Source of the DNA: Anaeromyxobacter terrae | Lineage (GTDB): Bacteria; Myxococcota; Myxococcia; Myxococcales; Anaeromyxobacteraceae | NCBI RefSeq assembly: GCF_022690685.1 | Contig: NZ_JALCYY010000009.1 | Span: 31,093-95,092 of the forward strand | Direction: 5' to 3' | Length of the DNA: 64,000 bases | Notes under the pieces: generated by a model | What the model was told of the DNA's origin: nothing | What the model saw: only the letters and a program-made list of their open reading frames with translations | Database searches by the model: none | Shown here: positions 1 to 8,720 of the stretch, piece after piece | How positions within the stretch are numbered: the stretch's first letter is position 1 | Layout of the letters: the number at the start of each line of letters is the position of its first letter | Made by a program: the position numbers and the translations under genes

Positions 1-28
1 CGCGGGGCACTGTCCCCCGGCCTGTGTT

Positions 29-62
29 GGGCCCCCCCCGGGTCCCGCCCGGGGGGGGGCCC
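29..62. terminator. G/C-only inverted repeat, possible transcription stop
   Basis: Two arms, 29-42 (three G, eight C, three G) and 48-62 (three C, nine G, three C), pair almost perfectly around a five-base loop. The structure lies just past the stop codon of the minus-strand multihaem gene ending at 75, where a terminator would be expected. There is no T-tract on either strand, so a classical intrinsic terminator is not proved. The homopolymer runs are also a place where sequencing or assembly error is likely. Confidence 0.35.
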
Positions 63-74
63 CGCGGCCCCACG

Positions 75-2102
75 TCAGTGGCAGTTGAAGCAGGAGGAGT
101 CCCACGCCGCGCCGACGTCCACGACGCCGTTCAGGTGCAGCGCCGTGTTGGTGATGGCAGTGCCGGTCGCGTTCGCGTCCGGGTGACACAGATCGCAGTT
201 GTTCCCGCCCCCGTGGCCGCCCAGGTGCCAGGTGCCCGTCGCAGGCGGGCTGCCGTGACACGACCCGCACGTCGTCGGCCCGTCGCTCCAGCGCGGCGCG
301 GCCCGCTTGCCGGCGTAAGCCACGCTGTAATAGCCGTCGAAGAAGAAGTACGTGTACGTTCCACCGTAATTGCCGTGGCAGTAGGTCGCGGCGCAGGTGC
401 CGGTCGCGCGGTCCCACGCCGGAGTCGCGCCACCCGTCTTCGCGCGCGCGCCCCAGGTCACGGTCACGGTCGATCCATCCACGTGACCCGCCGCGAGCGC
501 GTCGCTGGGCTTCGCGTGGCACTCGGTGCAGTCATACGCGACCGCCACCGGACTCGCGGTCACATGGGAGGTGTGTGCCCCGACGCGGAGCGCATCGGTT
601 TCGTGGCCCCAGGTCCCGGTGGGCGGCGCGCCGGTCGTGTTCGCGACGCCGCCGTGGCACATGAGGCAGTTCGTGCGCCAGCCCGCGCCGTGGCAGGTCG
701 CGCAGGACGTCGTGGCGGAGCCGCCCACGCCGTCGAGGTTCGTCCCGTGGCAGCCCTGGCAGCCGGCGATCCCCGCGTTCGCGGAGTATGCGTGGAAGCC
801 GGCGCTCGCCGAGTCCATCCACCCGGCCGGGTGGCCGCCCGACGCCTGCACGAGGCCGTCGAGGTGCTTGCCGCCGGCCGCGGGCGCGATGACGGACCCG
901 GCCGCGTCCATCGTGTCCGGGTGGCAGGACGCACAGCGCGTGAGGTCGGCGGCGACCGTCGGGTGCGGCGACGGCGGCGGCAGGCCGTGGCAGGTGCCGC
1001 ACGCGGCCTCGCCGAGGCCGACGCGGGTCCAGACGGGCGCCGTCTTCGTGCCGCCTCCCAACGTCCCGCCATGGCAGTAGACGTTGGAGCAGGTGGCCGT
1101 CGCCCGATCCCAGGCGGGCACGGCGTTCCGAGCGATCGCGACGCCGCTGAACGTCAGCTCCGCGGTCCCGCCGTCCACGTGGCCGCCCGCGAGCGCGTCG
1201 GCCGGCTTCACGTGGCAGACGCCGCAGTCGTACGCGGGCGCGATCGCGCTCCCGGCGCCGTGGAGGGTGTGCGCGCCCACCCGGACGCCGTCGGCCGCGT
1301 TCCCCCACGTCGCCTTCGGCGGCGCGCCCGACGCGGTCTCCGTGCCGCCGTGGCACATGACGCAGTTCACCTTCCAGCTCGCGATTCCGGCGGGGAGCCC
1401 CACGTCGTGGCAGGACGCGCACGCCGAGCTCGCGGCGCCGCCGGAGAGGTCGGCGCCGTGGCAGTCCTGGCACGCGCCGAGCCCGGCGTTCGCCTGGAAC
1501 GCGTGGAAGGCGGGGCTCGCCTGATCGACCCAGGCCGGTTCGTGCGCCACGAGCGCGACGGTGCCGCCGAGGTGGTTGCCGAGCGTGTGGCAGCGCTCGC
1601 AGTCGGAGCGGGTCGCGTTCGCGGCGACCGAGGGGTGACCGGAGGGCAGCGACGTGGTCGCGTGACAGTCGACGCAGGCGAGCGGGCCGACCGCGTCCCA
1701 GGCCACCGCCTTGGCCGGCCCGCCCTTCGGGGAGTGGCAGGCGACGGTGCAGGTGGTGGGGGTGGTCGCCGTGTGCAGCGCGATCGTCCCGCCCGTGGTC
1801 GTGGTGCCGCCCGGGAACGTGTACGGAACGTCGAAGCCGAAGGTCGCGCCGGTCGGGTGGCAGGTCGAGCACGCGAACATGTTGAGGTGCCGCGCGTGAA
1901 CGCCCGTCTCCGGACAGTTCGCGCCGGAGGAGAGCGCGGACGCGTGCGCCGCCCGTGGCCGCAGGGCCGAAGGCGTCGCGGGCTCCGGTGCGACGGGCGA
2001 GCCGCCGCCCTGCCCGCACGCGGCGAGCGCGAGCAGCGCCGCCACCGACCACGCGCGAGCGCGCGTCGAACGGAATTCACCGTAACCAGGGGTGCGGTCC
2101 AT
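75..2102 (-). CDS. Multihaem c-type cytochrome lipoprotein, about 19 haem motifs
   Basis: Predicted 675-residue exported cytochrome. The ATG at 2102 has an AAGGGA ribosome site about 8 bases upstream. The N-terminus has a hydrophobic segment ending in a lipobox (LAAC, Cys29), so surface or outer-membrane lipid anchoring is expected. I count 19 haem attachment motifs: 16 CxxCH, two CxxxxCH (CSNVYCH, CAATYCH) and one CxxxCH (CTVACH). The alternation of CxxxxCH and CxxCH is that of the Geobacter-type CxxxxCH...CxxCH domain family. It lies 74 bases downstream of the giant cytochrome gene on the same strand, so co-transcription is likely. It is a near full-length paralogue of the protein at 32494-34518 (675 versus 674 residues, same haem layout, same Tyr/Phe-rich block near the C-terminus). 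Its electron partner cannot be told from sequence. Confidence 0.9.
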   Translation of the reverse strand: MDRTPGYGEFRSTRARAWSVAALLALAACGQGGGSPVAPEPATPSALRPRAAHASALSSGANCPETGVHARHLNMFACSTCHPTGATFGFDVPYTFPGGTTTTGGTIALHTATTPTTCTVACHSPKGGPAKAVAWDAVGPLACVDCHATTSLPSGHPSVAANATRSDCERCHTLGNHLGGTVALVAHEPAWVDQASPAFHAFQANAGLGACQDCHGADLSGGAASSACASCHDVGLPAGIASWKVNCVMCHGGTETASGAPPKATWGNAADGVRVGAHTLHGAGSAIAPAYDCGVCHVKPADALAGGHVDGGTAELTFSGVAIARNAVPAWDRATATCSNVYCHGGTLGGGTKTAPVWTRVGLGEAACGTCHGLPPPSPHPTVAADLTRCASCHPDTMDAAGSVIAPAAGGKHLDGLVQASGGHPAGWMDSASAGFHAYSANAGIAGCQGCHGTNLDGVGGSATTSCATCHGAGWRTNCLMCHGGVANTTGAPPTGTWGHETDALRVGAHTSHVTASPVAVAYDCTECHAKPSDALAAGHVDGSTVTVTWGARAKTGGATPAWDRATGTCAATYCHGNYGGTYTYFFFDGYYSVAYAGKRAAPRWSDGPTTCGSCHGSPPATGTWHLGGHGGGNNCDLCHPDANATGTAITNTALHLNGVVDVGAAWDSSCFNCH

Positions 2103-2176
2103 GGCCGTCCCTTCGTGGCGCTCCGGAAGCCTTCTCTCGAATCGGCTCGGCATCGCGTCCACCCTCGGCATCGGCG

Positions 2177-5100
2177 TCACCATGTCTCGCTCCCGTGGCA
2201 GCTCAGGCTCGAGCACGAGCGCGTCGAGGCGTTCCACGTGCCGGTCACGGTGCGGCCGCTGTACGTGCCGCCGAACTTCAAGTTGTCCGCGCCGTTCACG
2301 TGGAGCGTCTTGTCCACGAACCCGTTCGACGCGTTCACGACCGCGTTGTGACAGTTCGTGCAGGGCACGCTCTTGCTCTGGTGCGTCGAGTGCCGGCCCG
2401 TGCTCGGCGGGTTGCCGTGGCACGAGGTGCAGCCGACCTGCGTGGTGCCGGTCCAGCTCACGGTCGCGCCCGAGCCGGAGTTCACGCCGCCCGAGAAGCG
2501 GCCGTGGCAGTACGTCGAGGCGCAGGTCGCGCTCGTCGCGCTCGTCCTGGTGTAGGTCGCCGGCGCGCCGCCCGTCTTGGCGAGCGTGCCGAGGGCGACC
2601 TCGGCGATCCCGTTCCCGTCCACGTGGGCGGTGTCGGTCCTGACGCTGGTGGTCCGCGCCGGGTGGCACTGCACGCAGCCGAGCGGCGCGGCGATGGTCG
2701 TCGTCGCGTGCGCCTCGTGGACGCCCACGCTCACGTTCGTCGTGACGGTCCGGCCCTGGATGTCGACCGGCGGGTTCTGGCGGCCCGTCGTCGTGCTGCC
2801 GTGGCAGAACGTGCAGCTCGTGTCCCAGGCCGCGAAGCCGGCGCTCGTGTGGCAGGTGCCGCACGAGGAGCTCGCGCCGAGGTCGCCGTGGCAGCTCTTG
2901 CAGCCCGCGAGGCCGGTGAGGTTCGCCTGGTAGCCGTGCTGCGTCTTGTCCGACCAGCCGGATGCGTGCGGCGAGGCCTGCGCCTCGACGACCCCGTTCA
3001 GGTGCGTCGCGAGGTTGACGCTCGTCTGCGTATAGCCGTCGTGGCAGCTCCCGCAGGCGGTGTTCGCGCTGTGCGGCGCCGGGGGCGGCGCGCCATGGCA
3101 GGTGCCGCAGGCGGCCTGCGTCCCGTTCACCGTGGTCCAGGACGGCGCGTTGAGCAGGTTCCCGCCCACGAACTGCCCGTGGCAGTAGCTCGAGGAGCAG
3201 GTCGCCGTGACCGGATCCCAGGCCGGCACCGCGCCGCTGGTCCTGGCGAGGGTGCCGAACGCGAGCTGCACGCTGGCGTCGGCGTGGTTCATCGCCGTCG
3301 GGACGACGTGGCACTCGGAGCACGCGATCGGCTTCGAGTACGCGCCGGCCGTGAGGTGCTGCTGGTGCGCGCCGACCGCGCGCGACGTCGTGAGCGTCTC
3401 GCCGTTCGTGCCCACCGGCGGGGCGGCGTTCTGCGCCGAGCCGTGGCACGAGGTGCACGAGAGCGGGACCACGTCGACCGTCCCGTTCACGTGCGTCGCG
3501 AGGGTCACCGTCGTCGCGGTGTAGCCCGTGTGGCAGTTGCCGCAGCTCGGGTTCGAGCTGTGCGGCGCGGGCGGCGGCGCACCGTGGCAGGTGCCGCAGG
3601 CGGCCTGCGTGCCGTCCACCTTCGTCCACAACGGGGCCGTGATCGTGCCGCCCGCCGCGAGCGTCGCGCCGTGGCAGTAGTTCGTGCAGGTGAGGGCCGT
3701 CGCGTCGAAGGCCGGCACGGCGCCGCCCGCGGACGCGAGCGGGCCCCAGGCGAGCTGGGCCGCGCCGTCCTTGTGGTTCATGCCCGTCGGGACGACGTGG
3801 CACTCGCCGCAGGCGATCGCGTTAGAGAGCGCGCTGCCGGCGAGGTGCTGCTGGTGCGCGCCGACCGCGCGCGTCGTCGTGAGCGTCTCGCCTGCGGTGC
3901 CCTGCGGCGGCGCGGCGTTCGTGCCGTTGCCGTGGCAGGAGTTGCAGGCCATGGCGCTGATCTCGACGGTCCCGTTCACGTGCTGCGCGAGGTTCACGCT
4001 CGTCGCGGTGTAGCCCTCGTGGCAGCCGCCGCAGCTCGTGTTCTGCGTGTGCGGCGGCGGAGGAGGTGCGCCGTGGCAGGTGCCGCAGGCGGCCTCCGCC
4101 GCGCCGCCCGTCCAGCTGGGCGCGTGGTTCGTGCCGCCCGCGCCGAGCGTCGCGCCGTGGCAGTAGGTGGACGCGCAGGACACCGCGACTGGGTCGAACA
4201 CCGGCGCCGCGCCCTGGAGCGTCGCGCGGCCGCCGAAGGCGAGCAGGACGGTGCCGTTCGCGTGGTCCATCGCCGTGGGGACGGGGTGGCACTCGGAGCA
4301 GGCCGCGGGGCCCGCGAGCGTGCCGGCCGCCGGGCTCACGTGGGCGAGGTGCGCGCCCACCGACCGCGTGGTGGGCTCGGTCTCGCCGCGGGTCCCGAAC
4401 GGCGGCGCCGCCTTCACGTTCGCGTCCGCGCCCGCGGGGGCCTGCCGGGCCTGGTCACCGTGGCAGGTCTGGCATCCGTAGGTGCCAACGCCGCCGCCGC
4501 CGACCTGGACGTAGCCGTCGTTGTGCGTCCCGTCCGGCACGACCTTGTTGCTCGCGTCGACGGTGGTCGGGTGACAGCCGTAGCAGTTCGAGTCGGCGGG
4601 GTGCGCGCCTCCCTTCCGCGTGGAGGTCGGCGGGAAGCCGTGGCAGCTCTGGCAGCCCTGGCCCGAGATGTCGAGCGTGCCGTTGTTGTGCGAGTCGGTG
4701 AGGACGCCCGACGCCAGCATGCTCGGGTGGCAGCTCTGGCAGGCGGTGTCCTGCGGGTGCGGCGCCGCGGGCGGGAAGCCGTGGCAGTTGGCGCAGTTCG
4801 GCGTCACCGGGGAAGGCGTGCCCCAGCGCTGGTAGCCGTGGCACCCGGTGTTCGAGCAGGTGCGCGTGGTGCGGTCGTAGAACGCGAACGGCACGTCGGC
4901 GACGTTGTTCATGTGCGTCGCCGTGTTGGTCGTGGTCGTCGAGTAGCCGGTCCCGTGGCAGCGGCTGCACGGGTACTCGCTGTGCTCGAAGTGCTCGCCG
5001 GACGCGGGCGGCACGCCGTGGCACTGGTTGCAGCTCTGCCGCGCGGCCTGGCCGGTGCGGCCCCAGTACTCGCTCCCGTGGCAGCCGATGTTGCTGCAGG

Positions 5101-8100
5101 TCCGCCGGGTGGGATCCCAGCCCGAGAGCGTCACGTCCTGGCGGGCGTTCCGGTGGAGGACGGGGTTCTCGCTCGTCGTCGTGTAGCCCGCGTGGCACCT
5201 GTCGCAGGTGATGCGCTCGTGCAGGTGCTCGAGGTGCTCGCCGGTCATCGGCGGGATGTCGTGGCAGCTGTTGCAGCCGCTCGGGAAGTCCGAGACGCCG
5301 TTCACGTGCGTCGCCTTGCGGACGCTCGTCTGCGTGTAGCCGGGGTGGCAGCGGATGCACTCGGAGTCCTGCGGGTGCGGCGCCGGGGGCGGCGCGCCGT
5401 GGCAGCTCGTGCAGGTCACCGGCGCCGGGTTCGTCCAGGTCGGGCTGTGGTCCGTGCCGCCGCGGCCGAGCGTCGAGCCGTGGCAGTAGGTGTTCGAGCA
5501 GGTCTGGCCGTCGAACGTGGGCGTGGCCCCGTCCATCGTTGCGAGGCTGCCGAAGGTGACCTGCGAGACGCCGTTCGCGTGGTCGAAGGTGGTCGGGACC
5601 GCGTGGCAGTAGCGACACTTGTTGGGGATGGAGAGCCCGTCGCCCCGGTTCACGTGGGCCTGGTGCTGGCCGACCGAGCGCGACGTGGAGAGCGTCTCCC
5701 CGCGCGAGCCGTAGGGCGGCGCCGCGATGGCGAGCGGGTCCGCCTGCATGACGAGCACGCGCGAGTTGTCGCCGTGGCACGAAGAGCAGGTGAGGTTCTC
5801 GGCCTCCACGAGGCCGTTGATGTGCTTCGCGAGGTTGACGCTGGTGATCGTGTAGCCGGGGTGGCAGTTGTCGCAGATCTGCGTGCGCGGGTGCGGGGGC
5901 GGCGGCGGCGTGAGGTGGCAGGTGCCGCAGGCGGTCTGGGCCGCGCCGCCCGTCCAGACCGGCGCCTGGTTCGTGCCGCCGCCGCGCAGCAGCGCGCCGT
6001 GGCACCACGTGGACGAGCAGGTGAGGGTCTGGGGATCCCACGTCGGCATCGCGCCGTCGTGCCGCGAGAGCGGGCCGAAGGTGATCTCCGGCGTGCCGTT
6101 CGCGTGATCCATCGAGGCCGGCACGACGTGGCACTCGGCGCAGTCCATCGGGCCGCGGAGCGGGCCGCCCGCGAGGTGCTTCTGGTGCGCGCCGACCGCC
6201 CGCTGCGTCTCGAGCGTCTCCCCGTGGGTGCCGGCGGGCGGCGCCGCGTTCGTCGCGGAGCCGTGGCAGGAGTTGCAGGAGAGCGTCACCTCGACCGTGC
6301 CGTTCACGTGGGTCGCGAGGGCGATGGAGCTCGCCGTGTAGCCGGGGTGGCAGCCCTCGCAGGCCGCGTTCGCTGGGTGCGGCGCGGGGGGCGGGGCGCC
6401 GTGGCAGGTGCCGCAGGCCGCCTGCGTCCCGTTCACCGTCGTCCAGGAGGGCGCGTTCAGCGCGTTACCGCCCACGAACTGGCCGTGGCAGTAGGTCGAG
6501 GAGCAGGTGGCGGTCGCCCGATCCCACTCCGGGACGGCGCCGTTCTTCGCCGCGAGCGCGCCCCAGGCGAGCCCCACTCCGCCGTCGGCGTGATCCATCG
6601 CCGTCGGCACGAGGTGGCACTCCCCGCAGGCGATCGGGTTCGAGACGAGCCCGCCGGCGAGGTGCTGCTGGTGGGCGCCCACCGCGAGGTCCGTGGTGGC
6701 CGTCTCGCCGCGCGTGCCGTACGGCGGCGCGGCGTTCTGCACCGAGCCGTGGCACGAGGTGCAGGTCATGCTCTTCACGTCGAGCGCGCCGTCGAGGTGC
6801 GTCGCCAGATTGACCGATGTCGCGGTGTAGCCGACGTGACAGAGCTCGCACGCCGGGTTCTGGGTGTGCGGCGCCGGCGGGGGCGCGCCGTGGCAGCTGC
6901 CGCAGGTGACCTGCGTGCCGTCCACCTTCGTCCAGAGTGGCGTCGTGCTCGCGCCGCCGGCGGCGAGCGTCTGGCCGTGGCAGTAGTTCGCGCAGGTGAG
7001 GGCCACCGGGTCGAAGCCCGGGACCGCGCCGCGCGCCGAGGCGAGCGGGCCCCAGGCGAGCTGCACGGGCCCGTCGGCGTGGCCCGTCGTGGTCGGGACG
7101 AGGTGGCACTCGGCGCAGGCGATCGGGCTCGCGATGGGGCTGCCGGCGAGGTGCGTCTGGTGCGCGCCCACCGCGCGCTGCGAGGTGAGCGTCTCACCGC
7201 GGGTGCCGCGCGGCGGGGCCGCGTTCGCGGCGGAGCCATGGCAGGAGGTGCAGGTGACGGTCGCGTCGACCTTGCCGTCCACGTGGAGGGCCGCGTTCAC
7301 CGTCGCCGCCCCGTAGCCGCTGTGGCACTCGCCGCAGGCGGGGTTCTGCACGTGCGGCGGGGGCGGCGGCGCGCCGTGGCACGCCGCGCACGCCCGCGGC
7401 GAGCCGTCGACGACCGTCCAGACCGGCGTGCGGTTCGCGCCGCCGGCGAGCGTCGCGCCGTGGCAGTAGGTGTTGGAGCAGGTCGCCTGCGCGCGATCCC
7501 ACGTGGGCGTGAGGACCACGCCCTGCGCGGCGAGCCCGGTGAACGTCACGGTCGCCGTGGTCGCGTCCGCGTGGCCCGCGGAGAGCGCGTCCGTCGGGAC
7601 GGGGTGGCAGATCGCGCAGCCCACCGGGCCCGCGAGCGCGTGCGCCGCGGCCACGTGGGAGGTGTGCGTCCCGATGCGGACCGCGTCCGAGGCATTACCC
7701 CACGTCGCCTTCGGCGGCGCGCCGGTCGTCCCGTCCGTGCCGCCGTGACACATCGTGCAGGTCGTTCTCCACGAGGCGCCATGGCACTGCGCGCAGGACA
7801 CCGTGACCGAGCCGCCGACGCCGTCCAGGTTCGCCCCGTGGCAGGTCTTGCAGCTCGCGAGGTCCCGGTTCGCGGAGGCGGCGTGGAACTCCGGGCTCGC
7901 CTGATCCATCCAGGTGACCCCGTGCCCATCGGGCGACCGCGTGCCGCACGGGTGGCAGGCGTCGCAGGTGAAGCCCTTCGTGGCGTAGAGCTCGTGGGCG
8001 GGCGATCCCGCTCCGGCGACGAGCGCGGCCGAACGCGTGCGCAGCGCGGTCGGCGCTTCGGCGCGCTGCGCGCCGGAGTCGCCGCACGCGGTGAAGAGGA

Positions 8101-8209
8101 GCGTGAGGGCCGCAGCGAGCGTCGCGAGCCTGCGATGCGCGCGCGCGCGATCGGAGTGCAGGCTCGGCGCGAGGCGCGACGCGCGAGTGCGTCGGGTCGT
8201 TTCGGGCAC
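2177..8209 (-). CDS. Giant multihaem c-type cytochrome lipoprotein, about 61 haem motifs
   Basis: Predicted 2010-residue cytochrome. I chose the GTG at 8209, which has GGAGAGG six bases upstream; an in-frame GTG at 8266 would add 19 residues. A hydrophobic stretch ends in a possible lipobox (LFTAC, Cys42). About 61 haem motifs are visible: mostly CxxCH, ten CxxxxCH and two CxxxCH (CANYCH, CTNYCH). Most of the chain is built from about eight copies of a roughly 165-residue, five-haem module. Each module starts near a GET-x-T-x-RAVGAHQQH-like segment and contains CxECH-x-VPT, TYCHG, CGTCHGAPPP, CxxCHxGYT and CxSCHG. The centre holds a different section with CSNIGCH and CSNTGCH sites. The protein ends abruptly after CHGSETW. 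A CRP/FNR-like box lies 99 bases upstream of the start. A role in long-range extracellular electron transfer is inferred from haem density and lipid anchor. Confidence 0.9.
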   Translation of the reverse strand: MPETTRRTRASRLAPSLHSDRARAHRRLATLAAALTLLFTACGDSGAQRAEAPTALRTRSAALVAGAGSPAHELYATKGFTCDACHPCGTRSPDGHGVTWMDQASPEFHAASANRDLASCKTCHGANLDGVGGSVTVSCAQCHGASWRTTCTMCHGGTDGTTGAPPKATWGNASDAVRIGTHTSHVAAAHALAGPVGCAICHPVPTDALSAGHADATTATVTFTGLAAQGVVLTPTWDRAQATCSNTYCHGATLAGGANRTPVWTVVDGSPRACAACHGAPPPPPHVQNPACGECHSGYGAATVNAALHVDGKVDATVTCTSCHGSAANAAPPRGTRGETLTSQRAVGAHQTHLAGSPIASPIACAECHLVPTTTGHADGPVQLAWGPLASARGAVPGFDPVALTCANYCHGQTLAAGGASTTPLWTKVDGTQVTCGSCHGAPPPAPHTQNPACELCHVGYTATSVNLATHLDGALDVKSMTCTSCHGSVQNAAPPYGTRGETATTDLAVGAHQQHLAGGLVSNPIACGECHLVPTAMDHADGGVGLAWGALAAKNGAVPEWDRATATCSSTYCHGQFVGGNALNAPSWTTVNGTQAACGTCHGAPPPAPHPANAACEGCHPGYTASSIALATHVNGTVEVTLSCNSCHGSATNAAPPAGTHGETLETQRAVGAHQKHLAGGPLRGPMDCAECHVVPASMDHANGTPEITFGPLSRHDGAMPTWDPQTLTCSSTWCHGALLRGGGTNQAPVWTGGAAQTACGTCHLTPPPPPHPRTQICDNCHPGYTITSVNLAKHINGLVEAENLTCSSCHGDNSRVLVMQADPLAIAAPPYGSRGETLSTSRSVGQHQAHVNRGDGLSIPNKCRYCHAVPTTFDHANGVSQVTFGSLATMDGATPTFDGQTCSNTYCHGSTLGRGGTDHSPTWTNPAPVTCTSCHGAPPPAPHPQDSECIRCHPGYTQTSVRKATHVNGVSDFPSGCNSCHDIPPMTGEHLEHLHERITCDRCHAGYTTTSENPVLHRNARQDVTLSGWDPTRRTCSNIGCHGSEYWGRTGQAARQSCNQCHGVPPASGEHFEHSEYPCSRCHGTGYSTTTTNTATHMNNVADVPFAFYDRTTRTCSNTGCHGYQRWGTPSPVTPNCANCHGFPPAAPHPQDTACQSCHPSMLASGVLTDSHNNGTLDISGQGCQSCHGFPPTSTRKGGAHPADSNCYGCHPTTVDASNKVVPDGTHNDGYVQVGGGGVGTYGCQTCHGDQARQAPAGADANVKAAPPFGTRGETEPTTRSVGAHLAHVSPAAGTLAGPAACSECHPVPTAMDHANGTVLLAFGGRATLQGAAPVFDPVAVSCASTYCHGATLGAGGTNHAPSWTGGAAEAACGTCHGAPPPPPHTQNTSCGGCHEGYTATSVNLAQHVNGTVEISAMACNSCHGNGTNAAPPQGTAGETLTTTRAVGAHQQHLAGSALSNAIACGECHVVPTGMNHKDGAAQLAWGPLASAGGAVPAFDATALTCTNYCHGATLAAGGTITAPLWTKVDGTQAACGTCHGAPPPAPHSSNPSCGNCHTGYTATTVTLATHVNGTVDVVPLSCTSCHGSAQNAAPPVGTNGETLTTSRAVGAHQQHLTAGAYSKPIACSECHVVPTAMNHADASVQLAFGTLARTSGAVPAWDPVTATCSSSYCHGQFVGGNLLNAPSWTTVNGTQAACGTCHGAPPPAPHSANTACGSCHDGYTQTSVNLATHLNGVVEAQASPHASGWSDKTQHGYQANLTGLAGCKSCHGDLGASSSCGTCHTSAGFAAWDTSCTFCHGSTTTGRQNPPVDIQGRTVTTNVSVGVHEAHATTTIAAPLGCVQCHPARTTSVRTDTAHVDGNGIAEVALGTLAKTGGAPATYTRTSATSATCASTYCHGRFSGGVNSGSGATVSWTGTTQVGCTSCHGNPPSTGRHSTHQSKSVPCTNCHNAVVNASNGFVDKTLHVNGADNLKFGGTYSGRTVTGTWNASTRSCSSLSCHGSETW

Positions 8210-8720
8210 GGCGACCTCTCCCTCACGCGCCGAGCGGCGGGCTCGACGTCGTGAAACTGACCACACGTGGAATCGGGCGACCGTAGCAATCGGGTACGGA
8301 CCGAGAGTTGACCCGCATCACACCGGGCGTGTGGCCAAGCGTCGCATTACCCGACGTGCGCGGCCTTCTCCCGATCCTGAGAGCGCGAGGCGGGGAGATC
8401 GAGCGGGGAGGGGTTCAGCGAGCTCTGAGAGGCGCCGCCATCCGCGGATCAGCGTGCGCGAGGGGCTTGCGGAACTTCACTGTGGGGAATGGACGTCGAG
8501 CCGCACAGGTCCCTGCGGAAGATGCGCCCATCGCGTCGGTCCTGCGCGTCTCGCCTCGCCAGCGTTCATCGGGATGCCCGGCGACCGCCCGCCCGACGCT
8601 TTGCCCGCTCCAGGAGCCGGTCTCCGCAGTGGCGACTGCGGTGCCGCCGCGCGGCTTGACGATGCGGAGATCGCCACGCGATAAACGGCTTCGTTCCAGG
8701 GGGACGGACGGGAGCGGCAG
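8210..8720. other. Divergent intergenic region, 511 bases
   Basis: This region separates the minus-strand cytochrome pair from the plus-strand glycosyltransferase-like genes and must hold promoters for both. The only element I can support is the CRP/FNR-like palindrome at 8308-8321. No coding region with a convincing start and composition was seen. Confidence 0.5.
8308..8321 (-). promoter_or_regulatory. CRP/FNR-family-like binding site
   Basis: The plus strand reads TTGAC-CCGC-ATCAC, close to the FNR half-site arrangement TTGAT-N4-ATCAA. On the minus strand it reads GTGAT-GCGG-GTCAA. It lies 99 bases upstream of the chosen start of the giant cytochrome. It matches 12 of 14 positions of the box at 30204-30217, upstream of another multihaem gene. 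Confidence 0.5.

Noticed and set aside
3000-7400. CRISPR-like repeat array in the regularly repeated GC-rich segments
   Set aside because: The repeats are long, diverged and lie inside a continuous reading frame encoding haem modules; spacing is not that of repeat-spacer units.
1955-8254. Long plus-strand open frame of about 2100 codons opposite the giant cytochrome
   Set aside because: Its product is a low-complexity Arg/Ala/Gly/Val protein with no domain, whereas the minus strand gives regular haem motifs and a signal sequence. It is a codon-bias shadow.
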